Source: an uncultured Erysipelotrichaceae bacterium
Lineage (GTDB): Bacteria > Bacillota_I > Bacilli_A > RFN20 > CAG-826
Reading direction: 5' to 3'
Assembly: GCA_902791935.1 (NCBI GenBank)
Contig: CADAXQ010000005.1
Coordinates: 1-64,000 of the forward strand
Length of the DNA stretch: 64,000 nt
A program made the translations under genes and the position numbers. How positions within the stretch are numbered: the first letter of the stretch is position 1; every line of letters starts with the position of its first letter. Positions 33,553 to 40,857 of the stretch are shown here, piece after piece. Below the pieces are notes generated by a model that saw only the letters and a list, made by a program, of their open reading frames with translations, did not search any database and was not told the DNA's origin.

Positions 33553-34803
33553 ATGAGTAATTTTAGCAAGTTAATTGACAGGTTCGATAGGCTTTTCATG
33601 TACTACCTGGAAAAGGCCATAAGCACGTTCGACAAGCCGACAAGGAAGTTCTACATAGATACAATATACGGAATGCTGAAGGGCCAGAGCATAATACTAA
33701 GCGACATCGCGCATTCCCTTAACGAGAAGATAACCCCCAAGAAAACGATAGAGAGGATTTCCAGGTTCCTTTCCAGGGAGTATGACCTGGATTTCAGGAA
33801 TGGCTTGCTGTCGCTTGCCATCTCCATGATGCCAAAGAACGAGCTCAAGGTCTTCTCCGTCGACGACACCGATGTCTCGAAGCCGTATGGAAAGTGCTTC
33901 GAATCGCTCGGGAAGGTCAGGGATGCGTCGTCCATCGACGGCGCGATCGGCAATGGCTACAGGGTGAGCTGCATTACAGCGCTGACCGCATCGAGCAAGC
34001 ACCCGATGCCCATTTACGACGTCTTCCACTCGGAGACGAAACCAGGGTACCTCTCGGCAAACGCATATACGTTCGAAGGCATAGAGTTCGTGTGCTCGCG
34101 GATTGGCAAATGGGAATCCGTCTTCGTCTTTGACCGCGGGTACGACGACTACAAGGTAATCGATTTCGTTGCGTCCCATCTGCAGTATTTCGTCATTAGG
34201 GCGAGAAAGAACAGGAAGATAGTGGTGAAAACGAGGAAGGCGGGCCTGATCAGCGAGGGAAAGAGGAAGAAGGGAAAGATACTCATACCGTTTACGTACA
34301 AGGGGAGCAAGCTTGTCGCCAAGGCATCGCACCTAAGGGTCAGACTGCTCGACGGAGGCGAATACTTTGCCGTCTATTGCTACCTTGGCGAATCGAGCGA
34401 GCCGATGACACTGCTCACAAACAGGCCAATCAACTCAAAGTCGGATGTGGTGTCCGTGGTCATGAACTATGTATCGAGATGGAAGATAGAGGAGCAGTTC
34501 AGGTTCAAGAAATGCGGGTTCAACTTCGAGGATTTCAGGGTAAGGTCGCTCAATAGGATAAACAACCTTACGATGTGCCTTGACGCGGCAATAACCATAA
34601 TGTCGTGCCTCATCGAGGGGAATTCGGAACTGTACAAGCGCCTGATATCGATGTCAAAGCACCTGAAGGGCGACGATGCATACATAAAATTCTACCAGCT
34701 CCTCTCGGGGATAAAGACATTGCTGGGCCACAAGGAAATGGGGATAAAGTCAAAGCAGCAGATCGAGCACAGGAAAAAGGCCAGGCAACTAACCCTATTC
34801 TAA
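33553..34803 (+). CDS. IS4-family DDE transposase
   Basis: About 416 residues from the ATG at 33553 (MSNFSKLIDRFDRLFMYYLE, GAGG upstream). The catalytic aspartates lie in SVDDTDVSKPYGK and FDRGYDDY. The glutamate lies in YVSRWKIEEQFRFKK, which fits the Y-(2)-R-(3)-E-(6)-K signature of IS4-type transposases. The gene is complete, so the element is probably active or recently so. The sub-group is not assigned; a 5-bp duplication is shorter than the IS4 norm and would fit an IS1634-like branch. Confidence 0.92.
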   Translation: MSNFSKLIDRFDRLFMYYLEKAISTFDKPTRKFYIDTIYGMLKGQSIILSDIAHSLNEKITPKKTIERISRFLSREYDLDFRNGLLSLAISMMPKNELKVFSVDDTDVSKPYGKCFESLGKVRDASSIDGAIGNGYRVSCITALTASSKHPMPIYDVFHSETKPGYLSANAYTFEGIEFVCSRIGKWESVFVFDRGYDDYKVIDFVASHLQYFVIRARKNRKIVVKTRKAGLISEGKRKKGKILIPFTYKGSKLVAKASHLRVRLLDGGEYFAVYCYLGESSEPMTLLTNRPINSKSDVVSVVMNYVSRWKIEEQFRFKKCGFNFEDFRVRSLNRINNLTMCLDAAITIMSCLIEGNSELYKRLISMSKHLKGDDAYIKFYQLLSGIKTLLGHKEMGIKSKQQIEHRKKARQLTLF

Positions 34804-34983
34804 TTTATTAGAATAACTTTTCGGTTGACGCAATACAAAGCAATTCATGACGACCACCAAATAGACAGGAAAATCAATTTTTATGACGTAAAATGGGGAA
34901 ACTCAAACTTTTCTAGCCGTTTCACTGTACTTTTCGTGAAAAATCACTGAATCATAAAATGAACTTTTTCTCAAAATTCATAG

Positions 34984-35131
34984 TTGCAATCGATTTTCAG
35001 GTCGTTATAGAATAGTGACATCTCAGGAATGCCTGCCCGGCATCGAATGTTCTTGAGATATTGCCCCATAGATCAATCAGAATCCATTGAAGGATGTTAT
35101 TTGATGACATCCAGAAAAGGATTCATTTTTT
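34984..35131 (+). promoter_or_regulatory. Promoter and structured leader of the 309-residue fibre protein
   Basis: TTGCAA (34984-34989) and TATAGA (35006-35011, 16-bp spacing) form the likely promoter. The ~110-nt leader folds into two elements: ATCTCA/TGAGAT (35020-35025, 35054-35059) enclosing ATGCC/GGCAT, and GGATGT/ACATCC (35092-35097, 35107-35112) just before AAAAGG. It does not match the GEMM consensus. Function unknown. Confidence 0.55.
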
Positions 35132-36061
35132 ATGAAAAACAAAACAAAATTAGTGCTTGGCCTTTCCATTCTCACTGCTGCCGCTTTAACTGCTGGCGCA
35201 ACCGGAACCTTCGCTTGGTTCACCACCAACCGTAAGGCCACTGCTACCTTCAACCATATCACCGCGAAATCCGTCGAAGGATCTCTTACCATCGCGATGG
35301 GTTCGTTAACCGAACCAGGGTTGGGTGAAAACGGCAACGACTACAAGCAGACGACCGCCTCTTTAACCGGTTCCACTTCTGCTATGACCGATGTCAGCTC
35401 TGCCGATGGCATCACTTTCGCGCATCCAAACTGGACCGATAAAGCTGGAAATAAAGAAAAAGTCCACGGAATCACTGATGTTTCCGGCAAAACCGAAGCA
35501 AATTTGAAAAAATATGGTACTGGCGGATACTGGACTGCATATTACATCGGTTTAAAGAACAACGGCGGCGCAGCGGCTAATGTTTATCTCAATGCTGAAT
35601 CTACTATTAGTGGCGCTAGCACCGAAGCAGGCGATCAAAAAACAAAAGATGACTCTGCTGCAAGCTGGACGCGTGTTGCTATTAACACCGTCGGCGAAAC
35701 CAAACCGACCTCCACTCTTACCACCTCAGCGAGCACTAAAATCATCCAAAACGCCACTGACGATGCTTCTAAAAAATATGTTGCGCCAAACGATACCGCA
35801 GAAACGCTCGCTTTAGCTAATCTTCCTGATTCTTCGACATTGTTCAATGGCAGCACCACCAACAGCTTAAAAGAGGTCACCACTGCTGATAGCGATGATA
35901 AAGTTAAAAATCAATTGGTTTGCACCATCCCTGGCAATGGCGCAGTTCGCTATCTCACTGTTTCTGTTTGGCTCGAAGGTACGATGTCGGACAATCAAGA
36001 TGCAGCAATCGGTGGCGTTGTGAACATTGTGCTCAACTTTGCTGCTCGCACTGCTGCTTAA
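35132..36061 (+). CDS. Secreted TasA/camelysin-like major fibre candidate
   Basis: A 309-residue exported protein with a SipW-type signal: helix at ~5-24, then ATGTFAWFTTNRKATATFN. The mature part is Thr/Ser/Ala/Asn-rich, Cys-poor and beta-rich, ending with TVSVWLEGTMSDNQDAAIGG and a final VNIVLNFAAR strand, as in TasA-like subunits. Regular codon choice and a strong terminator suggest high expression. It has its own promoter and leader rather than a GEMM riboswitch, which would suit a main subunit regulated separately. It was separated from the fibre operon by the IS insertion. Confidence 0.8.
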   Translation: MKNKTKLVLGLSILTAAALTAGATGTFAWFTTNRKATATFNHITAKSVEGSLTIAMGSLTEPGLGENGNDYKQTTASLTGSTSAMTDVSSADGITFAHPNWTDKAGNKEKVHGITDVSGKTEANLKKYGTGGYWTAYYIGLKNNGGAAANVYLNAESTISGASTEAGDQKTKDDSAASWTRVAINTVGETKPTSTLTTSASTKIIQNATDDASKKYVAPNDTAETLALANLPDSSTLFNGSTTNSLKEVTTADSDDKVKNQLVCTIPGNGAVRYLTVSVWLEGTMSDNQDAAIGGVVNIVLNFAARTAA

Positions 36062-36083
36062 TCCTCTTCCCTAATTCGTAACA

Positions 36084-36110
36084 AACGCTCTCTCACGGGA
36101 GCGTTTTTTT
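36084..36110 (+). terminator. Terminator of the fibre protein gene
   Basis: AACGCTCTC and GGGAGCGTT (36084-36092, 36097-36105) with a TCAC loop, followed by a T-run. Confidence 0.88.
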
Positions 36111-36125
36111 CATACCCAATCATCA

Positions 36126-36148
36126 AAAAAGGCGGGTTTCCCCGTCAA
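36126..36148 (-). terminator. Terminator of ispE
   Basis: On the minus strand GACGGG, GAAA loop, CCCGCC (one mismatch) followed by six T. Confidence 0.75.
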
Positions 36149-36169
36149 AAATACAAAAATGAATCGATA

Positions 36170-37039
36170 TTATTCCATGGTTCTCGTAAGGCCTACGAAG
36201 TCCATGGTTTTAGAAAGCTGACGATACGATTCTTTGGCTTTCTTGAGATCTTTGGTTAAGGCAAAGCAGCATGATCCACTTCCTGACATCCCCACAATCG
36301 AGAAGTTCATTGAATGTAAGGTATCTAAGATGTCTTTGATCGCAGGAACAATCTCCATGGCTGGCGCTTCTAGGTCATTGCCTCGTGCCGAAGAGATGAG
36401 ATGGTCATCCCCTTGCACTAAGCCTTGAATGACTTTGTCGTTGTCGATAGATAGACGGGAGAATCGGTCACAGATTTGATAACACTCCTTGGTGGATACG
36501 CCTTCTTTGGGTTTCACAAGTAAGCAGTAATAAGAAGGATGGCAATCTAAGGGTTGAATGATATCCCCAATACCTTGTAATCGTGCAGGACGATTCAAAA
36601 AGAAATAAGGGACGTCGGCTCCAATTGATAAGGCAATTTGATGCAGCGTTGTCGCATCCGCCCCAAGATGTAATAACTGGTTCACGGCATAAAGCACGGC
36701 TGCGGCATTGCTACTACCACCCCCTAATCCAGCGGCAAAGGGGATTTCTTTATGAATATGGATATTAAAGTTATCAGAGAATTGATAACGATCCCGTAAT
36801 GCTTGAACGGCTTGGCCACAAAGGTTATGACGCATGGCATTAAGCAAGGGATCATCCGCGGTGATGTAGGTATCTTGTGCCCCAGGCATGAGATTGACTT
36901 CGACAATGTCATGAAGCTCTAACGGCAAATTGACCATGTCTAAAAGATGGTAGCCGTCAGGACGTGTGCCGACGATTTTCAAAGACAAATTCAGTTTTGC
37001 GTAGGATTTTATGACTAAGGAATGTTTCCGAAAAAGCAT
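36170..37039 (-). CDS. ispE: 4-diphosphocytidyl-2-C-methyl-D-erythritol kinase
   Basis: A 289-residue GHMP kinase of normal IspE length. The N-terminal KSYAKLNLSLKIVGTRPDGY is diagnostic, the phosphate loop PFAAGLGGGSSNAA lies near residue 90, and the C-terminal MSGSGSCCFALT near 255. It phosphorylates CDP-methylerythritol at the 2-hydroxyl in the MEP route to isoprenoids, so this organism makes isoprenoids without mevalonate. AAAGG precedes the start. It is unrelated to the sugar operon upstream and may be transcribed with it by read-through, as no strong terminator separates them. Confidence 0.96.
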   Translation of the reverse strand: MLFRKHSLVIKSYAKLNLSLKIVGTRPDGYHLLDMVNLPLELHDIVEVNLMPGAQDTYITADDPLLNAMRHNLCGQAVQALRDRYQFSDNFNIHIHKEIPFAAGLGGGSSNAAAVLYAVNQLLHLGADATTLHQIALSIGADVPYFFLNRPARLQGIGDIIQPLDCHPSYYCLLVKPKEGVSTKECYQICDRFSRLSIDNDKVIQGLVQGDDHLISSARGNDLEAPAMEIVPAIKDILDTLHSMNFSIVGMSGSGSCCFALTKDLKKAKESYRQLSKTMDFVGLTRTME

Positions 37040-37107
37040 AGCAGCCTTTAAGAATTCTAGTCGTTCATGAAGGGCAATACAATCGGTTTTCGCGGGGTAT
37101 CGCGGTT

Positions 37108-37701
37108 TTAAGACGACTTTGGTTCCGTTCCGATTTGACCCATGAAACGTAATGTGATGGAACGGATATAAATAGGATCAGGCGATGAAGCATAAAGTTT
37201 GAAGTATCCTGGGTCTTGATCGTAGAAGTCAAAGGATACACCGCTAGAAAGAGGGATGGCTTCTTGCGAGTAATCCTCGCTCCAACCATACGACAACCAT
37301 AAGGATTCGCCAGGAACGGCGTCATATTCCACAACAATATTCTTGATACCAGGAAAGGCATTATGGGTGCCATAGTTTTGATGGGGGTTATAAAGGCAAC
37401 CCTGATTTTTGATGGCCAGGAATCCATCGTCATAACGACCGATGTTTTGATAGGCTAAGAACCATTCTTCCGAAGTGACACGCGGTAAAGGAAGATAATG
37501 CACCTCGGAAGCATCGTAAACGAGAGTTGTTTTCGAAAAGGAGGAGTCGAGTTGCAATAACCGTGCATTCTCGGGAGGAAGAGAGATGTTGGTATCAATA
37601 GAGAAAGATGAAGATGATTCATGAGAAGACGAAGAAGGAACCTCACTCGCGCAAGAAAAGAGGAATAAGGGTAATAAACACCATAAGCATTTCTTTTTCA
37701 T
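37108..37701 (-). CDS. Small lipoprotein of the sugar ABC operon
   Basis: A 197-residue lipoprotein with signal helix and lipobox LFLFSC near residue 16, then a Ser-rich linker (~20-40) and a beta-rich globular part that may be a carbohydrate-binding-like fold (NIVVEYDAVPGESLWLSYGW, ITLRFMGQI). I do not recognise the family. It is the last gene of the operon, 15 bp after the permease gene, with AGGAGGG before the ATG. It could be a surface sugar-binding accessory of the transporter, which is inference. Confidence 0.65.
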   Translation of the reverse strand: MKKKCLWCLLPLFLFSCASEVPSSSSHESSSSFSIDTNISLPPENARLLQLDSSFSKTTLVYDASEVHYLPLPRVTSEEWFLAYQNIGRYDDGFLAIKNQGCLYNPHQNYGTHNAFPGIKNIVVEYDAVPGESLWLSYGWSEDYSQEAIPLSSGVSFDFYDQDPGYFKLYASSPDPIYIRSITLRFMGQIGTEPKSS

Positions 37702-37716
37702 GATCGTTATGCCCTC

Positions 37717-38631
37717 CTACTTCACTGCGCTATCCATGCTTGTGCCTTGCAAAATCTGCTTCTGGAACACCAGATAGAGAATCACCATTAAGGCGGTTGT
37801 CATGAAGAAACCCGCAAAGACGGTGCCGTATTCTCCATAAGTCGCCCCTTGCACTTGCATTTGTTGAAGACCAATAGACAAGGTATAGGTTGCGGGATCT
37901 TGCAAGAATAACAAGGCGACCGTGTATTCGTTAAAGTTACCCATAAAAGACGTTAAAGCGATGAAAGTAAGAATCGGCTTAATCGTCGGCATGATGATGC
38001 GAAAGAAAATTTTAAATTCGTTGGCGCCATCTAGCCGCGCCGCTTCTAGGAGCACGTCATCGATTTTATTGACGAATCGCGTCAGCAAAAAGACCTGCAC
38101 AGGCAAGGATTGGTTGGCGTAAATAATGGCAACAACAATCAAATTATTTCGAAAATAAGGGCTAATAGAAATCAACTGAGTATACAAAGGAACAATCAAA
38201 AGGATAGAAGGAATAACCATTGCCATCATCAAGAATCCCTTGAAGAAGTTTCTGCCAGGAAAGGAATATTTGGAAAGAATGAAGGAAATGGCGGCAGACA
38301 TGATGACTAAAAGACCTGAACCCAATAAAGAGGTAAAGAGAGTGTTAGCTAATAATTTGAGGATTCCAACATCATTCCCATTCCAATCCCGCAGGATAGA
38401 GGATTGAATGGCGTTAACATAATTTTCGGGATGCCAAGAAGGAGGAAGATTCCAACGACTTCGCATGTAATCGCCGCTCGATTTGAAAGAGTTGTAGAAA
38501 TACCAGACCAACGGAAACAAAACGGTGATCAAGCAAGCGACAATCAAAAGACGGGTCACAAGGCGCAAGGCAAAAGGCCCGGCGCGGAATCTGCCATTTT
38601 GGCGTGTTAATTCCAATTCCTTTTGCTTCAT
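37717..38631 (-). CDS. Sugar ABC transporter permease, MalG type
   Basis: A 304-residue inner-membrane permease with six helices. The EAA loop that contacts the ATPase reads EAARLDGANEFKIFFRIIMP near residue 205. The N-terminus shows LFPLVWYFYNSFKSSGDYM, typical of CUT1 MalG-like subunits. The start at 38631 overlaps the stop of the MalF-like gene (ATGA) and has AGGAG upstream; a 15-codon longer frame is rejected. Works with the MalF-like subunit, the binding protein at 39529 and the ATPase at 49015. Confidence 0.92.
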   Translation of the reverse strand: MKQKELELTRQNGRFRAGPFALRLVTRLLIVACLITVLFPLVWYFYNSFKSSGDYMRSRWNLPPSWHPENYVNAIQSSILRDWNGNDVGILKLLANTLFTSLLGSGLLVIMSAAISFILSKYSFPGRNFFKGFLMMAMVIPSILLIVPLYTQLISISPYFRNNLIVVAIIYANQSLPVQVFLLTRFVNKIDDVLLEAARLDGANEFKIFFRIIMPTIKPILTFIALTSFMGNFNEYTVALLFLQDPATYTLSIGLQQMQVQGATYGEYGTVFAGFFMTTALMVILYLVFQKQILQGTSMDSAVK

Positions 38632-39551
38632 GATTGCTCTTCTCCTCTTGTTAAAGCTTGATTGAGTGAATAACACACAACAAAGGAAATCACCATCAAA
38701 ATGACAGCTGCCGCGTTTGAATAACCCAATTCATTATAATCGTTCGCATAATGATAAATATAAGTGCCCATCACCATGTTGTTTTCGTTTCGATTGGCGA
38801 AGAAAGGAAGCGTTAAGTTCATATTTCCCGCAAACGAACCAGAAATAATGGAAACGATCATATAGACAATTTGATTTCTAACTTCTGGCAGGGTGATGCG
38901 GAACAATTGCTGCACTTGATTGGCACCATCTAGTCGCGCCGCTTCATATACGGATTGAGGTATGCCGTTAATGGACGAAATCAAAACGATCACAAAATAG
39001 CCGATGCCTGCCCAACTGGCAATAAACGTGATGATGGCAATAGGATGCGTCGAAATCAAATTGTTGCTTTGCCCACTGAGTAAGGCAAAGAAACCATAAT
39101 TTCCATCGAAGAACGATTGCCAAAAATAGGTAATTACCACGACTGAAAGGATGGCCGGTAAATAACAAAGGAAACGATAAATTCCAGACTCGACTCGATT
39201 CAAACCGAATTTTGTGAAGGACACGGCAAAGAAAACAGAAACGATGCTGATCAATACTACCTTTCCTAAAATAATCAGCAAATCGTTACGAAAACTCATC
39301 CAAAATTCACGGTCGTGAAAGATGGCGCCATAGTTGGCATATCCAACGAATTTGCCTCCTGCGATATCCCCTGTAGAAACATCAAAGAAACCATAACCAA
39401 TAGAGGTAATTACTGGGGCAACACAAATAAAAAGGTAGACCAGAAAGATAACGAGGCCGAACGTCAAAATAAAAGAATACTTCCCACCAAAAGAGAAACG
39501 CCGATGGGGTCTTGTGAGATTGATTTGTTTATTGTTTTTTTGCTTCATTGA
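38628..39551 (-). CDS. Sugar ABC transporter permease, MalF type
   Basis: A 307-residue CUT1 permease with six helices, the first near 23-45. Its EAA loop is YEAARLDGANQVQQLFRITL. It starts at 39551 within the 3' end of the binding-protein gene (GAGAG upstream), so translation is coupled. Forms the heterodimeric channel with the MalG-type partner encoded next. Confidence 0.92.
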   Translation of the reverse strand, partial: SMKQKNNKQINLTRPHRRFSFGGKYSFILTFGLVIFLVYLFICVAPVITSIGYGFFDVSTGDIAGGKFVGYANYGAIFHDREFWMSFRNDLLIILGKVVLISIVSVFFAVSFTKFGLNRVESGIYRFLCYLPAILSVVVITYFWQSFFDGNYGFFALLSGQSNNLISTHPIAIITFIASWAGIGYFVIVLISSINGIPQSVYEAARLDGANQVQQLFRITLPEVRNQIVYMIVSIISGSFAGNMNLTLPFFANRNENNMVMGTYIYHYANDYNELGYSNAAAVILMVISFVVCYSLNQALTRGEEQS

Positions 39552-40857
39552 TGATTCTCTCAATTCCTGCATCGATGCTTAAACTTCCATCGACAATGCC
39601 GTTGATGACGGTGTTAAAAATATCGCCAACCGTTCCCCAGTCGTAACGGTGATAAACCAGATTCTTTGCTGAACGAATCGTTTCAAAGGACTGTCTGGCG
39701 CACGAAGTCAAATCGCACTCCGAATAGTCAAAGCCTCTTAAAGAAGACAAGTATCCATAAGCTTCCGTCAATCGGGCTTGATTATCTTCTCGCAATAAAT
39801 AAGCGGCAAATTTCAACGCGTTTTCCTGGTGTTTTCCATAACGAGCAATCGCGATCGTGTTGCCATCCATAACAGCAGTAGACGGTTGTGACGCTAGATG
39901 CAATGGTGAAAGGGTGTAATACATGAGAAAATCGGGATTGCTTTGAAGAGAAGAGGCAATTTCGCCTTCTAACCACATGCCGTTGGCAATGGCGGCCGCT
40001 TTATGATTAAACCAAGCCGCTTGCGATTGAGAGTGCGAATAATTCACCGTGTCGTTTAACAAATAATTGGCATCAACCATAGTCTTGAAACGTTCCAAAA
40101 CTGCTTTGAAACGCTTATCGCGATATATTTCGGGGTCTTTGGCAGAACAGATAGCGTTAAAGAAATCGTTGTCTTCATAAGCCGCGTAAGCCGGCATCAA
40201 ATAAGACCAAAGCAAATAAGACGCATATTGTCCTGGATAAGTTAAGGGAGCAACGCCTTGCTCGAGCATTTTCTTTCCTTCTTCCATTGTTTCTTCGTAA
40301 TTGGAAGGGATAGAGAAGTTGTTTACGGTCATGAAATTCTTGTCATAAAAGACGCCACCAGCATGGCTCATGATGGGGAGCGTATACATCTTTCCGTCCG
40401 CGAATTGGGCAATGAGATTCTTATCGACGATAACAGAAAGTTTATCTTCACCCCCATAAACCGTTGCGTCTTCAAACCATTCATCGAGCGCTAAAAATTT
40501 CCCGTCTTTCACCATGGCGGCATCGCTAAGACCACTGCCATCCACGAAAAGAAAATCGGGTGGCGTGTTGGCATCCCATTGCGCTTTGAGCTGTGTATTG
40601 ACGTTAACGCCGGTATAGGTCTTTACATCAATATTTGTTTCATCCATGAAGTTCGAGATGATGGTAGTCCAAACTTGCTCCACCTTTGGGGCGCCGTTGG
40701 TGTGAATTTGAACCGTCAAATTTAAATCTTCTTCGCCACTATTGTTGCTTTGATTACGATTGTCTGCGCCAGTAGAAATGATGGTGGCATTCATAGCGAT
40801 AAAAGGAATGAGGATAGCAGCAGCCGTGCTGGCGATGATGATGTTTTTCTTTTTCAT
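39529..40857 (-). CDS. Sugar ABC transporter substrate-binding protein
   Basis: A 442-residue extracellular solute-binding protein (family 1). A hydrophobic N-terminal helix (IIIASTAAAILIPFIAMNA) has no lipobox Cys, so it is either an uncleaved anchor or an ordinary signal, unlike the lipoprotein at 59503. The fold signatures MYTLPIMSHAGGVFYDKNF and AAWFNHKAAAIANGMWLEGE are typical. ATG overlaps the stop of the giant hydrolase gene; GGAGG lies 8 nt before it. Ligand unknown, probably an oligosaccharide. Confidence 0.9.
   Translation of the reverse strand: MKKKNIIIASTAAAILIPFIAMNATIISTGADNRNQSNNSGEEDLNLTVQIHTNGAPKVEQVWTTIISNFMDETNIDVKTYTGVNVNTQLKAQWDANTPPDFLFVDGSGLSDAAMVKDGKFLALDEWFEDATVYGGEDKLSVIVDKNLIAQFADGKMYTLPIMSHAGGVFYDKNFMTVNNFSIPSNYEETMEEGKKMLEQGVAPLTYPGQYASYLLWSYLMPAYAAYEDNDFFNAICSAKDPEIYRDKRFKAVLERFKTMVDANYLLNDTVNYSHSQSQAAWFNHKAAAIANGMWLEGEIASSLQSNPDFLMYYTLSPLHLASQPSTAVMDGNTIAIARYGKHQENALKFAAYLLREDNQARLTEAYGYLSSLRGFDYSECDLTSCARQSFETIRSAKNLVYHRYDWGTVGDIFNTVINGIVDGSLSIDAGIERIINEAKKQ

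Larger units (their letters stand above)
33390..34910 (+). mobile_element. IS4-like insertion sequence with intact ends
   Basis: Perfect 16-bp terminal inverted repeats AGTTTGAGTTTCCCCA (33390-33405) and its complement (34895-34910) enclose one transposase gene. TTTCT is present directly outside both ends (33385-33389 and 34911-34915), consistent with a 5-bp target duplication. A hairpin terminator (AGCCC/GGGCT plus T-run, 33443-33462) inside the left end would block outside transcription. Codon use (AGG, ATA) differs strongly from the neighbours. It lies between the small membrane protein gene and the fibre protein at 35132. Confidence 0.9.

Noticed and set aside
33697-34332. 211-codon minus-strand frame within the IS4-like element
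   Set aside because: It lies entirely opposite the transposase, has no ribosome site and no domain; antisense shadow.
34984-35131. Third c-di-GMP riboswitch before the 309-residue fibre protein
   Set aside because: The GACGCAAAGC core and the tetraloop stem are absent, and it does not look like a c-di-GMP-II aptamer.
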